Assembly: GCF_004322755.1 (NCBI RefSeq)
Contig: NZ_CP036401.1
Span: forward strand, 3,906,001 to 3,970,000
Direction of reading: 5' to 3'
Length of the DNA stretch: 64,000 nt
Source: Pseudoduganella albidiflava
GTDB taxonomy: Bacteria; Pseudomonadota; Gammaproteobacteria; Burkholderiales; Burkholderiaceae_D
Below the pieces are notes generated by a model. The model was not told where the DNA came from. It was given only the letters and a program-made list of their open reading frames with translations, and did no database searches. Below, one piece after another: positions 49,301-55,706 of the stretch. The number at the start of each line of letters is the position of its first letter. The stretch's first letter is position 1. The position numbers were made by a program, and so were the translations under genes.

Positions 49301-49405
49301 CGCATCGACGTGCCGGAACGCCCGCTGCAGCTGATCTTCGGCGGCCCGGACAAACGCACGCTGTACATCCTCACGCACCACAGCCTGTACTCGACGCGGA
49401 TCTGA
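46373..49405 (+). CDS. Secreted double beta-helix (GH55-like) protein with C-terminal beta-propeller
   Basis: A 1010-residue exported protein. It starts at TTG 46373 behind AGGAG (7 bases); the signal peptide ends near AQAAS (about 23). Two pectate-lyase-3-type beta-helix domains begin with matching sequences, AKAKGDGTTDDTAAIQAALD near 40 and LGAAGNGTTDDTAALQKAID near 390, as in GH55 exo-beta-1,3-glucanases. The last third (about 720-1010) has propeller-like repeats (AAVDAAGKLYFVDRHWRRI, NLAIDASGNVIVQSS, AAVDTAGNVYVANGQ) as in SMP-30/gluconolactonase proteins. I do not know this fusion as a characterised enzyme. The gluconate genes upstream suggest it releases or delactonises an aldonate. Confidence 0.75.
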   Translation: MNTQLLQAATLAATLAVSAAQAASTSAYQTMPEDGRAVIAKAKGDGTTDDTAAIQAALDKASNDEQGGVVFLPSGRYRLTRTLTIPLAVRLYGVGPTRPVFVLAPKTPGFQKGVANMVIFTGGDQYRVGKVPMPVPSAVPFDPKNKPVRDANSSTFYSALSNVDFEIGDGNPAAAAVRMHTAQHSNLSHIDFHIGSGLAGVYHVGNVAYNLRFYGGRYGILAEKTSPAWQFTLLDSTFEGQRDAAIREHEAGLTMVNVDIRNTPVGVEIDRGYGDWLWGKDVRFENVSKAALIVSNENNVYTQVGFENAIARNVPVFARFRDSGKALDGKGRDYRVDEFNYGLTLDKLGEPGKFATNYKTSTLPAAAPARNRALRLLPPSKEWVNVKTLGAAGNGTTDDTAALQKAIDTHRVVYLPLGFYVVNDTIRLKPDTVLVGLHPGLTQLLIPNGSPKYQGVDAPRALLESARGGDAIVSGIGLATGEVNPRAVALLWRAGEQSLVDDVRIQGGHGTRLYDGSRADPYKKDARFDTTAHWDRQYPSVWVTDGGGGTFSGIWSPSGYAQSGFHVSNTKTPGHVYELSAEHHVRAEIVLDGVENWEFLAPQTEEEVRDGMDAVSLEIRNSKNILFANYHGYRVTRSLKPMPAAVTIANSSDIRFRNVHVNGESGFSTCDDNGCTTYLRASKYPYENAIRDVTNRLEVREREFAVFNYTGRQKDAPPAQGKVEKLETGFWSIAGAAVDAAGKLYFVDRHWRRIHAYSPERGLEVVRDAPLDPVNLAIDASGNVIVQSSFGPQASVYAFKPGTPGTEVTMLKPTPVKVGADAGSKARVAVPVNFWQNGEFRDQLNPETYEFTTLAEMFARDVAIPKAQEYVSPDGSLALPAYRVLRQGPPDHLGWRWSDALNTHGFVSGRIGERVVFTNGSENRTFSGVVGAGGALTDLKQVADRGGESAAVDTAGNVYVANGQVFIYGKDGKQTGRIDVPERPLQLIFGGPDKRTLYILTHHSLYSTRI

Positions 49406-49408
49406 GCC

Positions 49409-50296
49409 ATGCGACTGAAGCGCTTCCCTGCCCTCCTGCTGGCCTTCGCGTGCACCGGCGCGCTGGCCCAGCAGGGCTCTTTCCCCTTGTGGCCGAACGG
49501 CGCACCGGGCGCCGAACAACGCCGCGGCGAACCGGAAACCGTGAAGGATGGCGTCTACTTCAGCAACGTGCACAACCCGTCGCTGACGGTGCTGCGCGCC
49601 GATCCGCGCCATGCCAACGGCGCGGCCGTCATCGTGGTGCCCGGCGGCGGGCATCGCATGCTGGTGTTCCAGAACGAAGGCGTGGCCGCAGCGAAGAACC
49701 TGAACCGCGCCGGCGTCACCGCGTTCGTGCTGAAGTACCGGCTGGCGCGCGACGGCGATTCCGGCTACACGATCGAAGGCGACGGCGCGGCCGACCTGCG
49801 GCGCGCCGTGCGCTGGGTGCGCACGCATGCGGCCGAGTACGGCGTCGATCCGGCCCGCGTCGGCGTGATGGGTTTTTCGGCGGGCGGCGAACTGGTTTCG
49901 CTGGTGGCCGACAATCCGGAACCGCCCGGCTTCGTGGCGCGCGACGCCGTCGACCGTGCCAGCGCCCGGCCGGATTTCCAGGTGCTGGTCTACCCTGGCC
50001 CGCTGGGCGTGCCGGCGAAGGCCGTCAAGGGCGCCCCGCCGGCCTTCCTGGTGGCCGGCTCGCGCGACACCTGCTGCATGCCGCCGACCATCGCGCTGTA
50101 CCAGCAACTGGTGGCGGCCGGCGTCTCCGCCGAGCTGCACCTGTATGCCGATACCGACCACGCCTTCAACGTCGGCCAGCGCGGCGAGCGCATCTCGCTG
50201 CAGCACTGGCCCGACCGGCTGTCCGACTGGCTGGCCGATGGCGGCTGGCTGGTCCCACGTGGCGGCCGGGCGCCGGAAGGCGTGCCGGCGCCGTGA
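49409..50296 (+). CDS. Secreted alpha/beta hydrolase, carbohydrate-esterase-like
   Basis: A 295-residue exported esterase of the BD-FAE/acetyl-xylan-esterase-like group. The signal peptide ends near GALAQ (21). The oxyanion motif VPGGGH is near 76, the nucleophile elbow is GFSAGG near 154-159, the Asp lies in GSRDTCC and the His in TDHAFNV. It starts 3 bases after the beta-helix protein stop and is surely cotranscribed. It likely removes acetyl or feruloyl groups from the polymer the locus attacks. Confidence 0.88.
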   Translation: MRLKRFPALLLAFACTGALAQQGSFPLWPNGAPGAEQRRGEPETVKDGVYFSNVHNPSLTVLRADPRHANGAAVIVVPGGGHRMLVFQNEGVAAAKNLNRAGVTAFVLKYRLARDGDSGYTIEGDGAADLRRAVRWVRTHAAEYGVDPARVGVMGFSAGGELVSLVADNPEPPGFVARDAVDRASARPDFQVLVYPGPLGVPAKAVKGAPPAFLVAGSRDTCCMPPTIALYQQLVAAGVSAELHLYADTDHAFNVGQRGERISLQHWPDRLSDWLADGGWLVPRGGRAPEGVPAP

Positions 50297-50330
50297 GTTA
50301 CATACCGAATCCACCCTTGAAGGTTTTTTC

Positions 50331-51104
50331 ATGAAATCCGTATTGACGACCATTGCCGCCGCCTGCACGCTGCTCGCCGCCGGCGCCAGCCACGCCGACA
50401 GCCAGTTCAAGCTGCTGGTGCTGGCGATGCCCGGCAAGTACCACTACGAGTACATCCCGATCGCCCGCGACAGCCTCGAACGGCTGGCGAAGCTGCATTC
50501 GTTCGAGTTCACGTACACCAACAAGCCCGCCGTGTTCGACGGCGACCTGAAACTGTATGGCGCGGTGATGTTCCTGAACACCCCGGGCGAGGAACTGAAC
50601 CCGGCGCAGCGCGCCAACTTCGAGGCCTACATGCGCGGCGGCGGCAACGCGGTCGTGGTGCACCGCGCGGCGATCACGCCGCCGAACGGGTGGGTGTGGT
50701 ACGAAAAGCTGGTAGGCCGCAGCGTGGGGCCCCATCCGATGCTGCAGACCGGTGTCGTCACCGTCGTCGACAAGGCTTTCCCGGCCACCTTCGGGCTGCC
50801 CGACCGGTGGATCTGGAGCGACGAGTTCTACGTGACCACCAATCCCTACAACGTGAAGATCAACACGGTGCTGGGCGTGGACGAAAGCAGCTACGACCCG
50901 ACCAAGATCTGGCCCGGCCAGTCCGTCCAGGGCATGGGCAAGGACCATCCCATCGCGTGGCACCACCAGGTGGAAAAGGGCCGCGTGTTCGTCACCACAC
51001 TGGGGCACAACGGCGAGATGTACCGGGATCCGCAATACCTGGGGCACCTGATGGGCGGGATCTACTGGGCGGTCACGGGCAAGGGGCAGGCGGCGGGCCG
51101 GTAA
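50331..51104 (+). CDS. ThuA-like protein, exported
   Basis: A 257-residue exported protein with a class I glutamine amidotransferase-like ThuA domain (PF06283 type). A signal peptide (1-22, ASHA) is followed by FKLLVLAMPGKYHYEYIPIA, VMFLNTPGEEL, FEAYMRGGGNAVVVHRA, HPIAWHHQVEKGRVF and TTLGHNGEMY, all typical. ThuA is linked to trehalose/3-keto-sugar use, and periplasmic members may handle keto-sugars. The ATG at 50331 is 34 bases after the esterase stop. It ends the gluconate-locus operon. Confidence 0.88.
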   Translation: MKSVLTTIAAACTLLAAGASHADSQFKLLVLAMPGKYHYEYIPIARDSLERLAKLHSFEFTYTNKPAVFDGDLKLYGAVMFLNTPGEELNPAQRANFEAYMRGGGNAVVVHRAAITPPNGWVWYEKLVGRSVGPHPMLQTGVVTVVDKAFPATFGLPDRWIWSDEFYVTTNPYNVKINTVLGVDESSYDPTKIWPGQSVQGMGKDHPIAWHHQVEKGRVFVTTLGHNGEMYRDPQYLGHLMGGIYWAVTGKGQAAGR

Positions 51105-51134
51105 GCGGATATATGCCGGGAAGGCGGATGACGC

Positions 51135-51219
51135 TGGTGTCGGACACCCTCGGGGTGTCGGACACTGGTTTCACTAACTATCCGACACTATCTGCGCGCG
51201 AAAACGGTGTCCGACACCA
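51135..51219. repeat. GTGTCGGACAC-type repeat cluster, second copy
   Basis: TGGTGTCGGACACC (51135-51148), GGTGTCGGACACTGG (51154-51168) and CGGTGTCCGACACCA (51205-51219) follow the same order and orientation as the cluster at 16971-17094, with a shorter spacing. Confidence 0.75.
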
Positions 51220-51242
51220 AGAGACCGGATAGCGCATGCATT

Positions 51243-51308
51243 TACCCCAACAGCGAACGGCTGGGGTCAGACCCGCCGGGTCTGACCCCGGAACTTGCAC
51301 TCGGGGTA
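51243..51308. repeat. 66-bp GGGGTCAGACCC palindromic element, copy 3
   Basis: TACCCC and GGGGTA ends enclose perfect 12-bp arms (51263-51274 and 51278-51289) around GCC. The sequence is the inverted equivalent of copy 1, with most flank bases shared. Confidence 0.85.
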
Positions 51309-51328
51309 CGCTTATCCGAGCGGCCTTG

Positions 51329-51354
51329 GTGTCCGTCCCCATTTTCCGGGCAAC
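51329..51354. repeat. Half copy of GGGGACGGACACC element
   Basis: GGTGTCCGTCCCC followed by ATTTTCCGGGCAAC. The second part is shared with the elements at 16814, 17218 and 31187. Confidence 0.7.
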
Positions 51355-51445
51355 TTTCGCTTACGGCAGCATAATTTTCCGCTAGTTAATCGTTTTTGCT
51401 ACTATCTGACGCTTGGACAAACCTTTTACCCGAGCGCGCGATCCG

Positions 51446-52093
51446 ATGCCACAACTGCACCCCTGCCCCGATGACGACGGCAATCCCGTCGTCATCCGCA
51501 TGCCTTCCACGCCGACCGCGCTCGCCGCATGGCAGGAAAGCGCCCGCCTCGCCACGGTGATCCCCGGCGGCGCCCTGCCGGATGCCATCAACGGCATTCC
51601 CCTTGCGCCGTGGAGCACGGTACCGGACAGCCCGGCGGGATGGGCGGCGCTGGCCGACCGGGCGCTGCTGGAGGAGCCACCGTTCGTGCTCCCGGCCGGC
51701 ATGTCTGCCGCGGCCGGCGCGGTGATCGTGGAGGACGACGGGCGCGTATGGCTGGTCGCCCCGTCGAACCGCTTCGGCGGCTACAGCGCCACCTTCCCGA
51801 AAGGACGCACCGATTCCGGCGCCACCCTCCATTGCACGGCGATCCGCGAAACCTTCGAGGAAGCGGGCCTGCAGGTCCAGCTGGTCGCCTTCCTTGCCGA
51901 CTGCCGCCGCACGCTGACCTATACGCGCTACTACATCGCCCGCCGTATCGGTGGCACCCCTGCCGCCATGGGCTGGGAAACCCAGGCCGTGCACCTCGTC
52001 CCCATCGCGCAGCTGGACCGCGTGGCGACGCACCACAACGACTTCCCGGTGATCAAGGCGGCGCGCGAGTGGATCGAGGCGCACCTGCGCTGA
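51446..52093 (+). CDS. NUDIX hydrolase
   Basis: A 215-residue pyrophosphohydrolase. The Nudix box reads GRTDSGATLHCTAIRETFEE with AGL following. The REx2EE metal-binding core is intact, but the first Glu of the consensus (Gx5E) is Ala here. The N-terminal 90 residues are a family-specific lead, and FGGYSATFPK before the box is typical. The ATG at 51446 is preferred over an upstream in-frame TTG. The nucleotide substrate cannot be assigned. It precedes the HIT and HNH genes on the same strand by 59 bases. Confidence 0.88.
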   Translation: MPQLHPCPDDDGNPVVIRMPSTPTALAAWQESARLATVIPGGALPDAINGIPLAPWSTVPDSPAGWAALADRALLEEPPFVLPAGMSAAAGAVIVEDDGRVWLVAPSNRFGGYSATFPKGRTDSGATLHCTAIRETFEEAGLQVQLVAFLADCRRTLTYTRYYIARRIGGTPAAMGWETQAVHLVPIAQLDRVATHHNDFPVIKAAREWIEAHLR

Positions 52094-52152
52094 AGGCAAG
52101 CCAGGATGAACCGCTTGCTACGCAGCCATTCCCTTCATAAATCGCGAATTCC

Positions 52153-52539
52153 ATGACATCATCCTGCCCGTTCTGCACCTTGCCTTCTGAACGTATCGTC
52201 GCGTCGTGCCGGCACGGGCTTGTGATCCGCGACGGTTTTGCCATTTCGCCCGGCCATACGCTGGTGATCCCCCGCCGCCACATCGGCTCGTTCTTCGAAC
52301 TCGAGCCAGACGAGCGTGCCGCACTATTCGTCCTGCTCGACGAACAGAAACGCCAGCTGGACAAGGAACTTCATCCCGATGCCTACAATATCGGCGTGAA
52401 TGATGGCGCTGCAGCGGGCCAGACAGTACCCCACCTGCATATTCACCTAATACCGCGCTACCGCGGCGACCTGACTGATCCGCGCGGAGGTGTGCGCTGG
52501 ATCATTCCCGACAAGGCCGATTATTGGAGCGTCCGATGA
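52153..52539 (+). CDS. HIT-family nucleotide hydrolase/transferase
   Basis: A 128-residue histidine-triad protein. The catalytic HLHIH is at 94-98, and the fold markers CPFCTLPSE near 5 and HTLVIPRRHIGSFF near 35 are present. HIT proteins hydrolyse or transfer NMP groups (for example from AMP conjugates or dinucleoside polyphosphates). The gene overlaps the HNH gene as ATGA, so the two are translated together. Composition appears less GC-rich than the neighbours, which hints at separate acquisition. Confidence 0.92.
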   Translation: MTSSCPFCTLPSERIVASCRHGLVIRDGFAISPGHTLVIPRRHIGSFFELEPDERAALFVLLDEQKRQLDKELHPDAYNIGVNDGAAAGQTVPHLHIHLIPRYRGDLTDPRGGVRWIIPDKADYWSVR

Positions 52540-53675
52540 GTGTTGGGCGGCCGCCATCGCCGGAGGAGCAGATCGCGTTCCTGCGCTCGCTGCAACGTCT
52601 GCTGAACGACGGCGACTTCACTTCGACCTATAAGTATGCGCTGCTGATGGCATTGGCAGAACTTTCGGTCGAGCTGGGTGACGACTCGGGCGCACCGCTT
52701 GACGTCCCATTGCGCAAGATCGCCGAGAAGTTCGCTCTGTATTACTGGCCCCAGTCGGCACCCTTTACCGCAACCGGTATACCCGGCGAAACCGTGATCC
52801 TGTCGCAGAACTTGGGCAAGCAGGCGGCGATTGTCGGCCACCTAGTCGAGCTTCGCGTGGTGGCGCCTACTTGGTCGCTCGCGCGGCAGCACCCGCAGTG
52901 GCAGCGGACCATCACACTCATTGCCCGGACCGTTCGCGACATGCCGGTGAAATACCTGCAGAACGTCGATAAAACCGTGAATCCATTCCTTTTCGAGCCA
53001 TTCAAAGGCGGGGGTTCGGTTCGCCTGCATTCCGGCGTGGCCTGCAATCTGCGCAGCTACCAGGGCTTCGTCCAGCAACTGGTACGTGCCGGCTGGCTCA
53101 ATCACGTGCGCGGCAATGGACGCAATGCCCCCGCACTCGGCCGTGCGACCGACCTCGAGGTCTTCATGTTCGGCACGCGGCGTGCCGCCCTCGGCTCCCT
53201 TGTTCTCCCGCTTTCCACGATCCAGGACGGGAAATGCTTCTTCTGCAGCGGGCGCTGCGGCGCCGACAGCGCCGTTGATCATTTCATTCCCTGGTCCCGC
53301 TATCCCCGCGACAATGCGCTGAACTTTGTGCTGGCGCATGCGAGCTGCAACAACGACAAGCGGGATTTGCTGGCTGCCCCTGCGCACCTCGAACGCTGGC
53401 TGGAGCGCAATGAGCGTTTCGGCGCAGGCCTGCGCGAAGAAGCGCAAACCGCCGGCTTCCTGACCGACGACGAGCTGGCCACACCTATCGCCCGATGGGC
53501 GTATACGCAGGCACTAAGAATGAAATCCAGCGCGTGGGTGCGCCGCGGCGTCATCGAACCAATGGATCCTTCCGTCATTGCACTGTTTCCTGGCGATCTG
53601 TCCGAGATTGCTGAAGTCGATGACGAGATCGGCTTGCTCATTTTTCATAACCCCGTCCCGGACACGATCGACTAG
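52536..53675 (+). CDS. HNH endonuclease with uncharacterised N-terminal domain
   Basis: A 379-residue protein. The ATG at 52536 overlaps the HIT stop (ATGA). Residues 1-210 form a domain I do not recognise, with STYKYALLMALAELSVELG and LRKIAEKFALYYWP. The C-terminal part is an HNH nuclease: CFFC...C, then Asp248-His249 in SAVDHFIPWSRYP, Asn in NALNFVLAH, and HASCNNDK. All metal- and base-positions are kept. Together with the HIT partner this resembles small gene sets found in defence islands, but no defence role is proven. Confidence 0.85.
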   Translation: MSVGRPPSPEEQIAFLRSLQRLLNDGDFTSTYKYALLMALAELSVELGDDSGAPLDVPLRKIAEKFALYYWPQSAPFTATGIPGETVILSQNLGKQAAIVGHLVELRVVAPTWSLARQHPQWQRTITLIARTVRDMPVKYLQNVDKTVNPFLFEPFKGGGSVRLHSGVACNLRSYQGFVQQLVRAGWLNHVRGNGRNAPALGRATDLEVFMFGTRRAALGSLVLPLSTIQDGKCFFCSGRCGADSAVDHFIPWSRYPRDNALNFVLAHASCNNDKRDLLAAPAHLERWLERNERFGAGLREEAQTAGFLTDDELATPIARWAYTQALRMKSSAWVRRGVIEPMDPSVIALFPGDLSEIAEVDDEIGLLIFHNPVPDTID

Positions 53676-53847
53676 AACTCATTTGCGTTCACTGCAGAAT
53701 TGCCATACCGCGACATTCTTCGGAATTTCATCACGACGTGCTTAGATCGGTCCGACCGGTGTGCAGGTGACGATCACCAAGCACGCTGGATCAAGGTTGC
53801 CGGGAATCGAGCCACCTATTCGGGCACGCGGGCACCCTCCGCATCGC

Positions 53848-55401
53848 TCACCGGATCACCAGCGCCACGCGCCGCAGCGCGGCATCCGGTATCCCGTCCG
53901 GCACGCCGACCGGCACGAACGTGACCGCCACGCTGCCCGGATCGAGTGCCGCGAGGTGCTTGCGGGCAGCACCACCCAGGACGAAACTGACATCCCTGCC
54001 CTCCGGCCCGGACGGCGGGTGCGCGTGCCCCGTTTCCTCACCATGCCGGTCTTCGTGCCGATCTTCATGTCCCCCGTCGTGACCCTCTCCATGTCCCTCG
54101 TCGTGCCCATATCCGGCTTCCAGGCCGAAGAAGTGCACCTGCCCGACGTGCGCCGGGCTGCCGGGCCGTAAGCCGCCATTGCGCCCGCCATGCACGTAGA
54201 CGTCGAAACCCGTCGGGGTGAAGGTGCGCGCCGTGCGCCCTTCGATGGACAGGATCGCTTGCGCGCCGGGGCCCATCCAGGGCGGTGCCCCGGCCAGGGA
54301 ATCGCCGCCGGGAACCGCGGCCAGCGGGATCGTCGCGGGCTCGCTGCCGAGGCGAATGGCGCCGTCCACGCCGCTGTCGTTCGATTCCAGTGCGGCCGGT
54401 TCCCATTCCCGTGCCGCGCCATCGCCCCTGGCCGGCGCGAACGGCAGGCTGCCGGCCGGGCGGGACAGATACGTGTCATACGCCAGCGCCGGCAGCGATA
54501 CCACGTCGCGTATCCTGGGCTGGACCCGCGCCCCGCTTCCGTTGGCAAACACGAACGTCTTGTCCAGGAACGCCGCGTCGTCAGGATTCCTGCCGCCGGC
54601 GCGGTTCCAGCTGGCCCAGATCCTGTCGATACTGCAGTGATGGATCCAGAACAGCGGATCGTCGGCGGCCCACGGCACGGTCGCCATGCCGAGCCGGGTG
54701 CCGATATCGAGATGGACGGCGCCATGCACCAGCGCATCGATGTTCGCGCAAAAGCCGGCGTCGCCATTCAAGGGGTTATAGGTCGCCGACTTCATGCAGT
54801 CGAGATCGAGCCGCAGCCCGGTCCGGCCCAGCGGCAGCGGCGTGCCGGCATTGATTTCCGGGTAGCGCTCGTCGCGATACAGCGCGCCCCAGCGGCCATG
54901 CTTTTTCTGACGGAACTCGACGGGCAGCGCCTGCTGGGCCGGGTCCGTATAGTCCCAGTAGGGCAAGGTGAAGCAGGCTTCCCCGGATACCGCGCGGATG
55001 ATCTGCTCGAAATGGTTCAGGACCATGCGGTGCCAGGGCAGGAAGTATTGCTCGGGCTGCCCGAGGTGCGACTGGCAGGTGTTCCACATCTCGTTTGCCA
55101 GCGCTCCGCCGAAGAGGGGAAAGATGCGGGCCAGTTCGCCTGCCTTGGTCCGGTCGCCGCGCACCATGTGGGTGTACCACTGGAACGTCCACGACAGCGG
55201 GCTGGACTCGGGGTACCGCAGCGGAACGGCCATCCTGCGCACGCTGTCGGCATAGATCTGGAGCATCTTCCTGCCCTGCTCGGTGACCAGGCTGTACCGC
55301 GTGGCGCCGCAGCCTTGCGCGACGCTCCCCGGCTGCAACAATACGAGGCCGGCGGCTACCCCGCCGGCGGCCAGGAATTCCCGGCGTGACAAACTCGACA
55401 T
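53848..55401 (-). CDS. Tyrosinase (type-3 copper), Tat-exported, His-rich insert
   Basis: A 517-residue copper monooxygenase. A Tat signal (SRREFLAAGGVAAGLVLL) is at 5-22. CuA ligands lie in CQSHLG and FLPWHRMVLNHFE; CuB ligands lie in HGAVHLD and DPLFWIHHCSIDRIW. The C-terminal region (about 300-517) is a beta domain as in plant-type polyphenol oxidases and contains an acidic/His-rich low-complexity stretch at about 431-464 (GHDEGHGEGHDGGHEDRHED and more). Tat export would allow copper loading in the cytoplasm, and the His stretch may help bind or deliver copper. Probable products are quinones or melanin. A 16-bp tandem array precedes it. Confidence 0.93.
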   Translation of the reverse strand: MSSLSRREFLAAGGVAAGLVLLQPGSVAQGCGATRYSLVTEQGRKMLQIYADSVRRMAVPLRYPESSPLSWTFQWYTHMVRGDRTKAGELARIFPLFGGALANEMWNTCQSHLGQPEQYFLPWHRMVLNHFEQIIRAVSGEACFTLPYWDYTDPAQQALPVEFRQKKHGRWGALYRDERYPEINAGTPLPLGRTGLRLDLDCMKSATYNPLNGDAGFCANIDALVHGAVHLDIGTRLGMATVPWAADDPLFWIHHCSIDRIWASWNRAGGRNPDDAAFLDKTFVFANGSGARVQPRIRDVVSLPALAYDTYLSRPAGSLPFAPARGDGAAREWEPAALESNDSGVDGAIRLGSEPATIPLAAVPGGDSLAGAPPWMGPGAQAILSIEGRTARTFTPTGFDVYVHGGRNGGLRPGSPAHVGQVHFFGLEAGYGHDEGHGEGHDGGHEDRHEDRHGEETGHAHPPSGPEGRDVSFVLGGAARKHLAALDPGSVAVTFVPVGVPDGIPDAALRRVALVIR

Positions 55402-55706
55402 GGCGCCCCCATCGAATGGTGTGGTTGACGTTCATGGACCATGACGTTCATCGGCCGTAATGTTCATGGACCGTAATGTTCATGGACCGCAATGTTCATG
55501 GACCGTGACGTGGATAAACGGCCACGGCGGACTGGTGCCGCGGGCAAGCGGTGCCCTCCATGATCGTCAGTGGGATGCCGTATGCAAGCTGCGCAGGAGC
55601 GGTATCGGCGGCCGATGACGGCGCGATCAAACTTGCCGCCAGTGTTTTTGACAGGACGGATTTTCGGTGGAACGAGCGCGGCTGTTGCAGGCCGCGCCGG
55701 CAGGCG
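55402..55706. other. Intergenic region between lutB and tyrosinase genes
   Basis: It contains the 16-bp tandem array at 55430-55509, which lies in the tyrosinase leader. The remaining 200 bases show no convincing gene, promoter or terminator. Confidence 0.6.
55430..55509. repeat. Five tandem 16-bp units upstream of tyrosinase gene
   Basis: Units start at 55430, 55446, 55462, 55478 and 55494. The consensus is GTTCATGGACCGTAAT; unit 2 differs at two central positions, and units 1 and 5 end in GAC. The array ends 29 bases before the tyrosinase ATG on the opposite strand. Confidence 0.85.

Larger units (their letters stand above)
51105..51445. other. Gene-free repeat region between ThuA and NUDIX genes
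   Basis: No gene is supported in these 341 bases. They hold a GTGTCGGACAC cluster (51135-51219), the third 66-bp palindromic element (51243-51308) and a half copy of the GGGGACGGAC-type element with ATTTTCCGGGCAAC (51329-51354). Three types of the same repeat family therefore sit side by side. Confidence 0.8.

Noticed and set aside
46388-50437. 1349-codon open frame on the minus strand opposite the beta-helix and esterase genes
   Set aside because: Composition is Arg/His/Ala/Gly-heavy with no domain or signal, while the plus-strand frames carry clear families. It is a high-GC antisense shadow.
53676-53847. Possible small gene between the HNH and tyrosinase genes
   Set aside because: Open frames here have no ribosome site, no family resemblance and run into the antisense of the tyrosinase gene.
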